In this document: positions 9,140-19,700 of the stretch, piece after piece
Numbering within the stretch: position 1 is the stretch's first letter
Layout of the letters: the number at the start of each line of letters is the position of its first letter
Assembly (NCBI RefSeq): GCF_016587375.1
Contig: NZ_BNJG01000003.1
Coordinates: forward strand, 682,001 to 746,000
DNA: 64,000 nucleotides
Origin: Ktedonobacter robiniae
GTDB lineage: Bacteria > Chloroflexota > Ktedonobacteria > Ktedonobacterales > Ktedonobacteraceae
Direction: 5' to 3'
Translations under genes and position numbers: made by a program
The notes under the pieces: model-generated
Database searches by the model: none
What the model saw: the letters and a program-made list of their open reading frames with translations, nothing else
Told to the model about the DNA's origin: nothing

Positions 9140-11125
9140 ATGCGGAGGAGGAACACGAAGTCGACTTCATGGAAATGGACTTTCCCAGCTACATTTATGA
9201 TGCTGCTCCTACTGGTTACCGCCATGATTGCGGCCCAGAGAACAGCGGCTCACGCCAAGTCTGCGCCCCGTTATACGATGCGGGGACATATTGCTCCAGT
9301 GCTGAAGCAGTACAAGCCAATGCACGCCGCGGATAGTCATCAAAGCATGCACCTTGCAGTCTCACTACGCCTACGTAATGAGGCACAGTTGGATGCACTG
9401 ATAGCCGCACAGAATGACCCCCATTCGTCCTTGTATCACCGTTATATTACGCCAGAATACTTTACGGAACATTTCGCACCCGATGAACAGACTATTGAGC
9501 GCGTAAGCGATTATTTGCGGGCTAATGGTTTAAGCATAGACAACGTTTCTTCCAATCATCAGCTGATCAGCATGAGTGGAAGCATGGAGAATGCAGAGAA
9601 GGCCTTCGCTGTCTCGATCTCGGATTACCAGATCGATGGGCAGGTAGTCTATGCACCTACAGATGAGCCATCAGTGCCTGCTGAGCTGGGTGATGTGGTC
9701 CTGCATGTCTCGGGCCTGGACTCTATCGCCCACTATCGTCACTTTGCCCAGTTCGCGCCTCGTGCCAGCGCCGTCCCTGGCAGCGGTCCCGTTGGTGGCT
9801 ATACGCCAGCCGAGCTGCGTGCGGCATATAATATCAACCCACTCTTGAACGCGGGTTACAATGGGAAGGGTCAGACAGTAGCGCTCTTCGAGCTGGATGG
9901 CTACACTCCCAGCAATGTGAATACATATCTTCAGCATTACAACCTGGGTTCAACCAAATATTCAAATGTGTTGATTGATGGCGCCAGAAATACGGCGGGC
10001 AGCGGCGCACCCGAGGTTGAGCTGGATATGGAGGTCCTCTCGGCTATCGCACCCCAGGCGACGCAGAAGGTCTACATTGGTCCCAACAGCGCGAATGGTG
10101 CCCTGGACATCTATAACCGCATTGTCAGCGACAATAGCGCTAAGGTGATTAGCATTAGCTGGGGTCAGTGTGAGCGCGATACTGGCACAGCCCTCGTCGA
10201 CGCCATGGACAACGTCTTCAAACAGGGCGTGGCCCAGGGACAAGCCTTCTTCGCTGCTTCAGGCGACTCCGGGGCCTATGGCTGTGACGACAAACAGCTC
10301 AACGTCGATTATCCCGCCGGCGATCCCCATGTCGTGGGTGTGGGTGGCACGAAACTGAGCATTAATAGCGATAACACCTATGCCAGCGAGTCGGCGTGGA
10401 GCTCTCCAAGCGGTCAGCGCGTTGGTGGCGGCGGTGGCGGCATCAGCCAGCACTTCAGCCGTCCAGCCTACCAGGATGGCGTACAGTCGAATGCTAAACG
10501 TGCTGTGCCCGATATATCGGCAGACGCCGATATTAATAGCGGCTACTCACTCTACATTCAGGGTCACTGGGACATCGTTGGTGGCACCAGTGCTGCGGCC
10601 CCTCTCTGGGCCGGTATCGCTACCAACGTCAACCAGTACCTGCAAGCTCAGAACAAGCCAACTCTAGGCAGTGGACACGAGGCGCTGTATAGCCTGTACA
10701 AAAATCAGCAGCAGTATGCTCCCTACCACGACGTCACCAGCGGCAATAACCTGTACTACAAGGCCGCGCAGGGCTACGACATGGCCACTGGCATGGGTAC
10801 CCCCGACGCCTGGAATATCGCTCGCGACCTCGCGGCTAAGAGCGATAGCACAACCAGCGGCGACAGCACTGGCACGACTACTGGTGGCGACACCAGTGGC
10901 AGTGGTAGCACCAATACCGGTGGTAACACTGGCGGAGATACCAATCCTCCTTGCTATCATCGCGGATATCGCCATAACAACTGTAACCCCAATACCAGCG
11001 GCTCTACGAATGGTGGCAACACTGGCTATCCGGGCTACCCCGGTGGCGGTTACCCTTATCCTGGTGGGAATAACGGCTACCCCGGTGGCAATAGCGGCTA
11101 CCCCGGCTATGGCCCTAACTGGTAG
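9140..11125 (+). CDS. Secreted S53 family (sedolisin/kumamolisin) serine-carboxyl protease
   Basis: Acid-active endopeptidase, exported and autoprocessed (family knowledge). From ATG 9140 (GAGG five bases upstream; an ATG at 9119 is an alternative) the protein has a basic N-terminus and a hydrophobic export segment MMLLLLVTAMIAA, then a pro-domain of about 180 residues, then the peptidase. The catalytic Glu and Asp lie in PEVELDME (codons at 10013 and 10025) and the catalytic Ser in GGTSAAAP (10589). A calcium-site style motif YDMATGMGTPD closes the domain. An unusual C-terminal tail of about 90 residues, rich in Gly, Thr, Asn and later Tyr-Pro-Gly units, follows. Confidence 0.93.
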   Translation: MRRRNTKSTSWKWTFPATFMMLLLLVTAMIAAQRTAAHAKSAPRYTMRGHIAPVLKQYKPMHAADSHQSMHLAVSLRLRNEAQLDALIAAQNDPHSSLYHRYITPEYFTEHFAPDEQTIERVSDYLRANGLSIDNVSSNHQLISMSGSMENAEKAFAVSISDYQIDGQVVYAPTDEPSVPAELGDVVLHVSGLDSIAHYRHFAQFAPRASAVPGSGPVGGYTPAELRAAYNINPLLNAGYNGKGQTVALFELDGYTPSNVNTYLQHYNLGSTKYSNVLIDGARNTAGSGAPEVELDMEVLSAIAPQATQKVYIGPNSANGALDIYNRIVSDNSAKVISISWGQCERDTGTALVDAMDNVFKQGVAQGQAFFAASGDSGAYGCDDKQLNVDYPAGDPHVVGVGGTKLSINSDNTYASESAWSSPSGQRVGGGGGGISQHFSRPAYQDGVQSNAKRAVPDISADADINSGYSLYIQGHWDIVGGTSAAAPLWAGIATNVNQYLQAQNKPTLGSGHEALYSLYKNQQQYAPYHDVTSGNNLYYKAAQGYDMATGMGTPDAWNIARDLAAKSDSTTSGDSTGTTTGGDTSGSGSTNTGGNTGGDTNPPCYHRGYRHNNCNPNTSGSTNGGNTGYPGYPGGGYPYPGGNNGYPGGNSGYPGYGPNW

Positions 11126-11155
11126 CACATCCTCTATACTGGTATAAAAAAGCAT

Positions 11156-11200
11156 GAACGTGGGTAATGGGCTGGTTATGCCAGCCCATTACCCACGTTC
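11156..11200. terminator. Hairpin terminator, 20-bp perfect arms, convergent genes
   Basis: Arms 11156-11175 and 11181-11200 with a five-base loop, placed between the ends of the S53 protease gene and the YbaK-like gene. Likely bidirectional. Confidence 0.8.
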
Positions 11201-11214
11201 TCTACTACTAACTA

Positions 11215-11694
11215 CTAAACTGCTGAGCTAGAGCGCGCAAACTCCATGACATGAGGATGCACCAGGTTCGCAAAGTCGGCATAGCGCACGCTCATAGTCT
11301 CTGTATGCGTCCCAACGGGAAAGGTAATCTCCTCCTGTGTTGTCAGGCTCTTCTCAACATAGACGGGTAAACCGTAGAGATTCCCAAAGGGAGGCATAGC
11401 GCCAACTTCACAATCTGGGAAGGCATCAGCCAGTTCCTTCTCCTGTGCCAGAAGCACCTCTTTAGCCCCCAGCGCGGTGCGAACTTTTTCAAGATCCACA
11501 TAATATGAGGCGGGAAGCGACAGCTCGATCATCTTGCCATCGGCAAAGGCAATGACCTCCTTGGCAAACTTCTTGCTCGAAATGTGCTCGCACTCCGCAA
11601 CCTGTTGAGCGCTCAAGGCCCGCTCATGCTGCTGCTCATGAAAAGGCACATGCTGTTCCTGAAGGTAGGTCTCCAGTCGCTCTTTACACTGCAT
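11215..11694 (-). CDS. YbaK/EbsC-type aminoacyl-tRNA editing domain protein
   Basis: 159-residue free-standing editing domain (IPR007214-type fold by recognition). Members hydrolyse mischarged tRNA such as Cys- or Ala-tRNA-Pro. Visible landmarks are the central SSKKFAKEVIAFADG with the conserved lysine, then GAMPPFGNLYGLPVYVE. The start has GGAGGTGTTTCA directly upstream. No tRNA or synthetase gene is nearby. Substrate cannot be assigned. Confidence 0.82.
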   Translation of the reverse strand: MQCKERLETYLQEQHVPFHEQQHERALSAQQVAECEHISSKKFAKEVIAFADGKMIELSLPASYYVDLEKVRTALGAKEVLLAQEKELADAFPDCEVGAMPPFGNLYGLPVYVEKSLTTQEEITFPVGTHTETMSVRYADFANLVHPHVMEFARSSSAV

Positions 11695-11980
11695 TGAAAC
11701 ACCTCCATTTCTCAGCTACTGAAAAGCACTTGCGCATATTTACTGTCTATCTGAGGCGGGCAATATCAGTATAAAATGGAGGCGTAACTGTACCTTGTAT
11801 AGCCTCAAACGTCCTTGCTTTGCACTACAGAGATAGAGAAATGAAGAGCAAGGTTGAGTACTAAACCTTACTCTTCATGGCTATTACCTATAAACAGGTA
11901 AAACTCGCATTGTACAATTGGTAGGCTGGTTCGTTTATACCTAAAGAAACCACATTCATAACTATGGAGGGCTAATTCTC

Positions 11981-12826
11981 TTGAGCGATTATCCACAATA
12001 CCCACAACCACCCTATCAACCGCCCTACCAGGGCTCACAGCCTGATTATCCACCTCAGGCACCTTATGCGCCTTATCCACCACAGTCTGATCCGCAGGCA
12101 CCCTATTCATCGTATTCACCGCAGTCTGGCCAACATGAGCCCTATCCGCCCTATCCTCAACCAGAGATGCAGGCACCCTATTCGCCCTATGCCCCACAGC
12201 CAGGTTATCCACCTTATCCTCAGCAACCGCCAAAGAAGAGCGGTCTTGGCAAGGGACTGGCAATTGGAGGCGTTGTCCTACTGCTCGTCCTGGTAGCGTG
12301 CGGCGTCATCACCGCATTGGCTTTCCGCGCCTCTAACACTATCACAAGCGCTACTAGTACTGCCACTACCAGCAGCAACAACGATACGAATACTGGAAGC
12401 ACGCCCGATACAAATCAGTCATCAGGGGGCAGCAAACATTATACGGTAGGCCAGACCGTCAAAACGGGCGATACATGGGAGGTCACCGTTAATTCTGTGA
12501 AGACCTCTAACGGCGAGGACTATCTCAAGCCCGATGCTGGCAATATTTTTATTATCATCAATGTCACGACACACAATATTAGCGCTAAAGAGCAGATCAT
12601 CAGTAGCCTGCTCAACTTTAGACTAAGAGAGGCTGATGGAACCGAGGCCAAGAGCGCCTTCCTGAGCTCTAGCGTTTCCAATCCACCTGATGGCAAGGTT
12701 GCCACCGGCGATAAGGTCAGAGGTGACCTCGTCTATCAGGTGCCCGCCAACCAGAAACAATTCACCTTCCTGTTTGACAACGATATCATGGAGAGTGGAC
12801 AAACCATCTGGGATATCAACATCTAA
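11981..12826 (+). CDS. Proline-rich membrane-anchored DUF4352 protein
   Basis: 281 residues starting at TTG 11981, preceded by GGAGGG with nine bases. Residues 1-85 are a low-complexity Pro/Tyr/Gln stretch (PYPP, QPPY, APYS units). One membrane helix follows (LAIGGVVLLLVLVACGVITA), then a Thr/Ser/Asn linker and a C-terminal DUF4352-like beta-sandwich beginning TVGQTVKTGDTWEVTV. Topology is probably Pro-rich part inside, DUF4352 outside. Function unknown. Confidence 0.8.
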   Translation: MSDYPQYPQPPYQPPYQGSQPDYPPQAPYAPYPPQSDPQAPYSSYSPQSGQHEPYPPYPQPEMQAPYSPYAPQPGYPPYPQQPPKKSGLGKGLAIGGVVLLLVLVACGVITALAFRASNTITSATSTATTSSNNDTNTGSTPDTNQSSGGSKHYTVGQTVKTGDTWEVTVNSVKTSNGEDYLKPDAGNIFIIINVTTHNISAKEQIISSLLNFRLREADGTEAKSAFLSSSVSNPPDGKVATGDKVRGDLVYQVPANQKQFTFLFDNDIMESGQTIWDINI

Positions 12827-12850
12827 TTTCGTTGTCAAGCATAGACAAAC

Positions 12851-12898
12851 CCATACAAACAAAAGAGCCGGGGTATCCCGGCTCTTTTGTTTGTATGG
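12851..12898. terminator. Hairpin terminator, 22-bp perfect arms
   Basis: Arms 12851-12872 and 12877-12898 with a four-base loop and an internal run of four A/T on each side. It follows the DUF4352 gene. Confidence 0.8.
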
Positions 12899-13044
12899 TA
12901 GTGTTTCTCTTTAGCCAGTGAGAATCTGGCAGATTCTCACTGAAACTTCTATTTGCCTTAAAGCGTGGAAAGGGAGACATTCTTAAATGCAAGGCCGATG
13001 CTTTAAGCAAAATAAAAAGAAAAGCTGCATGATAAAGGAGTGTA

Positions 13045-13545
13045 ATGTCTATGAATTTTACGAATCAGCAACAATATGCGAACGCCTGGCAGCAAGGAAA
13101 CTATAACCAGATCCCCCACCAGGAAGCCTGGCAGAACTATAATCAGTTTGCCCAGCAGGCCTCGCCACAGGAGCTAGAGCAGGCCCATCAGCAGGTCTAT
13201 GCGCAGATGCCACCTGAGCAACGCGGTGGACTCTTGCAGAATTTGCTTGGTGGATTGACACAACGGGGATTCTCCCCTCAGCAGGCGGGAGTACAAAATA
13301 CAGATCCCTATTCGATGTCGCCTGCTGAGGCCGCGCGCGTGACCAGTTATACTCAGCAGAAAGATCCCGACCTGCTGAAACAGATCTTTGGCCCCGGTGG
13401 CGCGCTCAGTAGCCCCCTTGCAAAGGTCGCAGTAGCAGGTGTGGCGGCCTATGCGGCCAATCGCTTCCTGGGCGGACAGGGCAATCCACTGGGTAGCGCA
13501 TTCGGTGGCAACAACAACAATAACAATCATGGTGGCTTACTCTAA
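13045..13545 (+). CDS. Gln/Asn-rich low-complexity protein of unknown function
   Basis: 166 residues, AAAGGAG upstream of ATG 13045 (the ATG at 13051 has better spacing and is an alternative). The N-terminal half is Gln/Asn/Tyr rich (NFTNQQQYANAWQQGNYNQ); a PSPAEAAR-like helix region follows, then a glycine/alanine stretch LAKVAVAGVAAYAANRFLGG and an Asn6 run. No catalytic motif. Good ribosome binding site and a proper terminator support it as a real gene. Confidence 0.75.
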   Translation: MSMNFTNQQQYANAWQQGNYNQIPHQEAWQNYNQFAQQASPQELEQAHQQVYAQMPPEQRGGLLQNLLGGLTQRGFSPQQAGVQNTDPYSMSPAEAARVTSYTQQKDPDLLKQIFGPGGALSSPLAKVAVAGVAAYAANRFLGGQGNPLGSAFGGNNNNNNHGGLL

Positions 13546-13559
13546 AAGAATGCTGTTTG

Positions 13560-13594
13560 TGGGCGAGGGAGGTATACAACACCTCCCTCGCCCA
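13560..13594 (+). terminator. Rho-independent terminator, 14-bp arms
   Basis: Arms 13560-13573 and 13581-13594 with a seven-base loop, followed by TTTTATTT. It ends the Gln/Asn-rich gene. Confidence 0.85.
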
Positions 13595-13946
13595 TTTTAT
13601 TTCTCCCTTGATATCACCTTTCTACCACTCTGCTATAGCGCCATCTACAGTATGCTAGACGGGGTTATGCCAGGTATGACCACGCGTCGCAGCCTTCCTA
13701 GCTGCATATTTATCGATAGATATGCCCAGGACCAGAGGGGGCCGCGATATATCCATCCCGAAAAATAGCATCCAATACCCTCTCTTATGCTTAGTAACTG
13801 TCGATTATTGTATATGTAACATATGTGTAGACGTATTACATGTTACGTTGTACCTAAACATGGTCATAGCGAAACTTTTTGGCCTCCAAGCTTCGTGCTC
13901 TAAGCGAGACATAGTTGTGTGCGTGTGTAGTAGAAGGGAGCAACAT
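13595..13946. other. Intergenic region upstream of the PAS gene
   Basis: About 350 bases holding no convincing gene. The PAS reading frame stays open back to 13722, but that part lacks family similarity and a ribosome binding site. It probably carries the promoter of the PAS gene. Confidence 0.45.
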
Positions 13947-14342
13947 GTGAGAGGACCCACCACCGATCAACAACGGGATGTGCTCCTGAACACACTGAAA
14001 GATGCCATATTTATCGTCGAGGATAATGGGCTGTGTCATATGAACCGGGAGGCTTATCATTTACTCTCCCTGCCAGAAGGCCTTCCCCTTGAGCAAGCAT
14101 GGCTAATGGGCCCGCTCTTTGAAATCTATGATGAGCGAGGGCGTCTCTTACCTGATACGCGTTGGCCGCAAAGCCATGTCTTTCGTGGCGAAGTGTTGAT
14201 GGGACCCAAAGCAATGGATGTGTTTATCCGCACTTTTGATAAAAAAACTCATTTTGTGCATGTGCTGGGGACTCCCCTCTACCAGGAAGATGGCACGATT
14301 CGCTCTGTGCTCTTAATCTGTCGTGAGCTCCCTCTGGGCTAG
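13947..14342 (+). CDS. Stand-alone PAS domain protein
   Basis: 131 residues from GTG 13947, with GAAGGGAG six bases before. The protein reads as one PAS fold: DAIFIVEDNGLCHMNREAYH at the start, a middle part with PDTRWPQSHVFRGEV and the C-terminal strand pair VHVLGTPLYQEDGTIRSVL. There is no output domain, so it may act with a partner kinase; the PAS-containing kinase at 16777-20547 and the GAF kinase at 25638-26921 are nearby, but no link is shown. Confidence 0.75.
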   Translation: MRGPTTDQQRDVLLNTLKDAIFIVEDNGLCHMNREAYHLLSLPEGLPLEQAWLMGPLFEIYDERGRLLPDTRWPQSHVFRGEVLMGPKAMDVFIRTFDKKTHFVHVLGTPLYQEDGTIRSVLLICRELPLG

Positions 14343-14430
14343 AAGATCGCTTCTACCACCTTGTACCTCCTACCTTGAGACACTACATCAAAACTTCCAA
14401 AACTACCATATGCTTGAGCACAGCCCTGTT

Positions 14431-16704
14431 TTATGATGCCTCGAACGTGGTCTCTGGTATTCCTTTGAGGCGATCCGCGAGAGCAGTATAGCGCTTACGA
14501 TCCAGAATACGGTTGACAGCCATACCAATTGCCTTTGTAGGGCCAACGAGAATAGCACGCCTCTGTGCTCGTGTCAGGCCGGTGTAGAGCAGGTTACGAC
14601 TTAAGAGCATATAGTGCTGCGTAAAGAGGGGCAAAATGACGACAGGATATTCGCTGCCCTGCGATTTATGAATGGTTATGGCCCAGGCCAGGGAGAGCTC
14701 GCCCAGGTCGGCATAGTCATAATGCACCTCGCGCTCGGCAAATTGCACCACCAGTTCTTGCTCCTCCACATCAATGGCCTTAATCGTGCCCAGGTCGCCA
14801 TTAAAGACCTCGCGCTGGTAGTCATTGACCTGCTGGATGACGCGATCTCCCACACGCAAATAGCCACTACCGCGTGCAAGCTCAGCGACCCCATATCGTC
14901 GCGGGTTGAGTAGTTCCTGCAAAAGGGCGTTGAGCTGGCGGGTACCGACATCGCCCCGTGTAGAGGGTGAGAGGATCTGGACCTCGCGTACCGGGTCGAT
15001 TCCGTGCGCGGGCAGGTACTGCTGCACCAGGTGCGCGATGCCTTCCGCTCCCAGCTCAGGCTCCGCCGCCTCCAGCCATAAGCAGTCCGAAGCGCTAAAC
15101 CTGGTTGTGGGAGTAAGTTGAGGAAACTGTCCGGCGTTGATACGATGCGCGTTCATAATGATGTGGCTCTCCGCCGCCTGGCGGAAGATCGAGGTTAGAC
15201 GCACCACTGGCACCTGGCGCGAGGCAATCATATCGTAGAGTACCATGCCTGGCCCCACGCTTGGTAACTGGTCACTGTCCCCTACTAGCAGGATCTGGGC
15301 ATGAGACGGCAAGGCCTTGAAAAGCGAGTGCGCGAGGAAGAGATCCAGCATCGAAACCTCGTCCACGACCAGGACATCTACCACCAGGGGATTCTCCTCA
15401 TTATGGCGAAAGCCCATCGTCTTAGGATCAAACGCGAGCAGGCGATGGACAGTCTTCGCCTCGTGCCCACTGACCTCCGCGAGACGCTGGGCCGCGCGTC
15501 CCGTGGGGGCTGCCAGCAGCAGCGACTTGCCCATGGCCTTCCACAGGGCCACAATAGTACGCGTGGTAAACGTCTTGCCACAGCCAGGTCCGCCAGTCAG
15601 GACGAGCAGGCGTGAAGAGGCGGCCAGTTCCACTGCATGACGCTGCTCCTCTGAAAGCTCGATGCTTTTCTTCTGTGTATACCCCTCAATCCAGCGCTGG
15701 ACACGCGCCTGGTCCACCTCCACTGGATGACGCACAAACGTGGAGAGACGCTGCGCCAATGCCGCCTCAGTATGGTAAAAGGCTGGTGAGTAGTAGATAC
15801 GCTCCTGCGCCAGGTCCTCATAGCCTGCCTGGGCGATTAGTTCCTGCGCCTCCACCATCTGTCCAAGCAGAGCGAGGATGCGCTCGGCGGCAACGGGAAA
15901 CTCGGACAGAGCTAGTTGTTCCACACCGCGCTCGACAAGGACCGTTTCTGGCAGAAAACAATGCCCCTCGTCCGAGGCCTGGCCGAGAATATGCAGGATT
16001 CCCGCCTGGTAACGAAAATCTGCGTCAGGCGCGATCCCCAGGTTGCGCGCAATGGTATCAGCGGTAATAAAACCAATGCCATAAATATCGGTGGCGAGTT
16101 GATAAGGATTCCTGGAAACGATCTCGATGGCCTCATCGCCGTACTGCTTATAGATTTTCACGGCATAGGTAGGGGAGACGCCGTGTCCCTGGAGGAAGAT
16201 CATGACCTCTTTAATGGCTTTTTGTGCCGCCCAGGCGCTGGCGATCTTCTGCGCGCGCGAGGCCCCAATCCCAGGCACCTCCACCAGGCGCGCTGGCGTT
16301 TGCTCAATAATCTCCAGTGTATCAAGCTGAAAGTGGGCCACAATGCGTTTCGCCGTCACGGGTCCAATTCCCTTGATGAGTCCGCTCCCCAGGTATTTTT
16401 CAATGCCGGTCAGGGTGGCGGGCTTCGTCTCCTGAGCGGAGAGCGCCTGAAATTGCTCGCCATACTTGGGGTGCTCACGCCAGAAGCCGGTGAGGCGCAG
16501 GCTCTGCCCGGCGGCTATCGCGGGAAAGCGACCAACGACCGTCACCAAGTCACGCCGTCCAGGAACGTGGAAGCGCGCGACGGTATAGCCTGAGTCTTCC
16601 GCGTGGTACGTCACACGCTCAACAGTTCCCTGGATATACTCGCGTTTTGGTTGGGGGGATTGGTTGTTATGCGATTCTAGTTGTTCGGAATTGAAGGATG
16701 GCAT
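14431..16704 (-). CDS. recD2: RecD2-type 5'-3' DNA helicase
   Basis: 757-residue ATP-dependent helicase of the RecD2 group (acts without RecBC). Order: N-terminal OB-like domain (about 20-100), helix-hairpin-helix elements GIGPVTAKRIVAHF, VPGIGASRAQKI and YGIGFITADTIA (about 110-230), then the superfamily 1B core with Walker A GGPGCGKTFT (near residue 370), Walker B VVDEVSMLD, a QLPSVGPG motif and the C-terminal ITIHKSQGSEYPVVILPL. All key motor motifs are intact. Role in replication-fork or repair processing is known for homologues. The gene follows the CheB-CheR kinase gene on the same strand. Confidence 0.95.
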   Translation of the reverse strand: MPSFNSEQLESHNNQSPQPKREYIQGTVERVTYHAEDSGYTVARFHVPGRRDLVTVVGRFPAIAAGQSLRLTGFWREHPKYGEQFQALSAQETKPATLTGIEKYLGSGLIKGIGPVTAKRIVAHFQLDTLEIIEQTPARLVEVPGIGASRAQKIASAWAAQKAIKEVMIFLQGHGVSPTYAVKIYKQYGDEAIEIVSRNPYQLATDIYGIGFITADTIARNLGIAPDADFRYQAGILHILGQASDEGHCFLPETVLVERGVEQLALSEFPVAAERILALLGQMVEAQELIAQAGYEDLAQERIYYSPAFYHTEAALAQRLSTFVRHPVEVDQARVQRWIEGYTQKKSIELSEEQRHAVELAASSRLLVLTGGPGCGKTFTTRTIVALWKAMGKSLLLAAPTGRAAQRLAEVSGHEAKTVHRLLAFDPKTMGFRHNEENPLVVDVLVVDEVSMLDLFLAHSLFKALPSHAQILLVGDSDQLPSVGPGMVLYDMIASRQVPVVRLTSIFRQAAESHIIMNAHRINAGQFPQLTPTTRFSASDCLWLEAAEPELGAEGIAHLVQQYLPAHGIDPVREVQILSPSTRGDVGTRQLNALLQELLNPRRYGVAELARGSGYLRVGDRVIQQVNDYQREVFNGDLGTIKAIDVEEQELVVQFAEREVHYDYADLGELSLAWAITIHKSQGSEYPVVILPLFTQHYMLLSRNLLYTGLTRAQRRAILVGPTKAIGMAVNRILDRKRYTALADRLKGIPETTFEAS

Positions 16705-16776
16705 GCCACTTTTGCTTTCTTTTGCGCCAAAGAGTGATACAAACAGTATAGCACAGCCAGGAGAAAGTTCACGCCA

Positions 16777-19700
16777 CTAATAAGGGAGCGAGAAATAGAA
16801 GCTACTCCCCTGTTCTGGTTGGCTTTCAACCCAGATGCGGCCTTTATGCTGAGAGATAATGGCATGAGTGATATAGAGCCCTAAGCCCAATCCCTCTACT
16901 TTATCGCGCTCATGATGAGCACGATAAAAGCGCTCGAAGAGGTGCTTTTGATCTTCTTGAGAGATTCCCTGGCCCTTGTCATGTATTGCTACAACCACCT
17001 CGTTACGCTTCCCCTGCTGGCAGCGCGTTACCTCTACTTTGACCTCCGCATCAGCCGGGCTGTATTTCAAGGCGTTCGAGATCAAGTTATGCAAAACCTG
17101 CTCAATGCGATCTCTATCAGCAGAAACCACAAGCTCCTCTTCTGGTATTTCAAGCACAATACGGCCTTGCTGCGTAATATCCTCATACTGCTTAATTACC
17201 TGGCGAATCAACTCTACAATGTTAACTTCTTGCCTCTCACGCAGATCAAAGACCTCTCCTCGTATGCGCGCCACATCGAGCATTTCGGCAATGAGCTTGT
17301 TCATGCGCTTCACCTGGTAGACAACCTTTTCCAGCATATCTGATTCCTGGTCGAGTTGCTGCAGACTACGCTCTAGTTCAGAATTTTTCTGCCTATTTTG
17401 CATCCTCTGGAGCATCTGCACATTACCCAGAATTGAAGTTAAAGGACCTCGCAACTCATGCGTTACCAGGGATATAAACTCATCCTTTAACTTATCCAGT
17501 TTCTCTATATCCTCACGTGCCTGCACCTGCTCAGTTACTTCAACTGCAGCCAGGAGCATATACCGCACGCGCTCTGGCGTCTGCTTATCAGCCTGATTAT
17601 CTACAATCGGAGTTAAAGTATAGTCCCAAATAATCCTGTTATGGCCTTCCTCATCAATAACAGAAAGCTCTGGAATGCGCGTGGCTTTACGTTCTGCAAG
17701 CACCTGCTCCCAAAGGGTGATCCGTTCTTCCGAGGAAAGGGCCAGGCGTAAATCTTCCCAGGCTCGACCAATAAGCGTATCCTGAGGATAACCAGTCATA
17801 TGGGCCACGCTCTCAAGATAGCGAGGGCTGGCAATCAACAACAGATGCGATTGTGCATCAAAGAGGGCCAATGCTCCGGCGGGAAAGTTATGGAAGATAA
17901 GCTCAAATTGCTCACGCTCATGCTCAACTTCTAATAAACGCTTTTTGGTTTCATCAATAGCATAGACAATAACCCCATCTACTTTACCACTCGCATCATG
18001 CGAGGGAACCAGGGTATAGGTGAAATACGCCTCCGCCTGCTCGCCTGCCTCATCTCCTGACTGCGAAAGGAGCACGCGTTCTAACGTTCGTACTGTATCG
18101 AAGCGATACGCATCGCGCGCCAGGTGCAGCATTTCTATCCCTTGATCAAAAAAGATATCGAGGACCTCGTCAAGGGCGCGTCCATGCACAGGCCGCTTTT
18201 CAAGAAGAGGCGCGTAACGGGGGTTATAGGCATCGATGACCAGGGTTGGCCCACGCAGCACCAGGATATAAAAGGGAGCTAACGCAACCATTTCCGCGAG
18301 TCGCGTACGCTCGTTTTCCAGTGTCGCGGTTATTTCCTGCAACTCACCGCTACGGGCGCGCAGTTCATCATTGGTGGTCTCTAACTCTTCGTTGGTGGCC
18401 TGTAGTTCTTCATTCGTGGTCTCTAACTCTTCAATACTGGCCTGCAACTCCTCGTGCGTCAGCATCAATTCTTCATTGGCGACCTGGAGCTCCTCATTGG
18501 CATCCATCAGTTCTTTGTTGACATCGCTCAGGCGTTTATTAGCGATTCCCAGTTCGCTCATCAATTGTGCTTGCTCGGCCTGAATCGTCTCTAGCTGTCG
18601 GCGAAACTGCACCTGTTGTGTCACATCTGTAATACTGACCACCGCCAGGTCAGGCGAGCCTGCTTCGGTTTGCATTAATGAAATAGAGAGGCTTATGTAG
18701 CGTCCGTTACCTCCCACAGTCGTATCTAGTTCTACCTCCATAGGGTTGACCGCATTGCGCTCACGAAAAACGCCATCAATGGCGGCGCGTGTATCGTGAT
18801 AGGGAATGCCCCGCACGGCATGCAGAAAATCCTGGTCAGTTCCCGCTTCACGCAATCCCAGCAAGCGCCGTGCCGCTCCATTGACAGTCAGGATGCGATA
18901 CGAGCGATCAATGACCACAATACCAATGGGCAAGAAGCGGAGGAGCAGTTCGTTGAAGCGTCGCAGCTGGCCTATTTCTAATGGAAGCGTTGTGGTTTCA
19001 TGTTCGTTATGCTGTTTCCCCATATTTCTATTCTGCTGCTTCATTGATTGCCCCTCCATGTGGGAAGCCGTTCTATCGGTAAGAATCTGGCGGCGCACTG
19101 AAGGAAGTCCATTCCCAATGCAGCGATATACCTTCCACTGTTTATTTATAAGCTCATAAAAGGATTGGATTGGGCAGACTGTCTCGGCTTTCCCTAAAAA
19201 TAAGTAGCCATCAGGCGAGAGGGAGAAGGCAAATTGATTGAGTACGTACTCCTGGAGTTCAGGAGTGAAATAAATAAGGACATTGCGACACAGCACCAGG
19301 TCAATACGTGGGAAGGGGGCGCTCCGGCTCAAATCTTGCTGACCAAAGATCACCATCTGGCGCAAGGCTTTAGAGATACGATAGCCATGATCGGTATACT
19401 CAAAGAAACGATCCTGGTACTCTTTAGGCGTGCCCTTAAGCAGGTTTTCCCCATAGACGCCTCTGCGCGCAAAGTTGATCGCAGCCTCATCTAAATCGGT
19501 AGCAAAGATCTTAATGCTCCACTCCAGCATCTCCGCGCCCAGCATCTCGGTGAGCAACATCGCCAGCGAGTAGGGCTCTTCTCCTGCCGCGCACCCTGCT
19601 GTCCAGAAGCGCAAAACACGATCCCGTTCACGCGCACGCTTGATGAGTTTGGGCAGGATCTCGCTCTTCAAATAGGAGAAAGCCTCGGCATCACGAAAGA

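Noticed and set aside
10664..11155. Minus-strand ORFs opposite the S53 tail
   Set aside because: Shadow of the low-complexity repeats in the real gene; Ala/Ile/Thr-rich nonsense translation.
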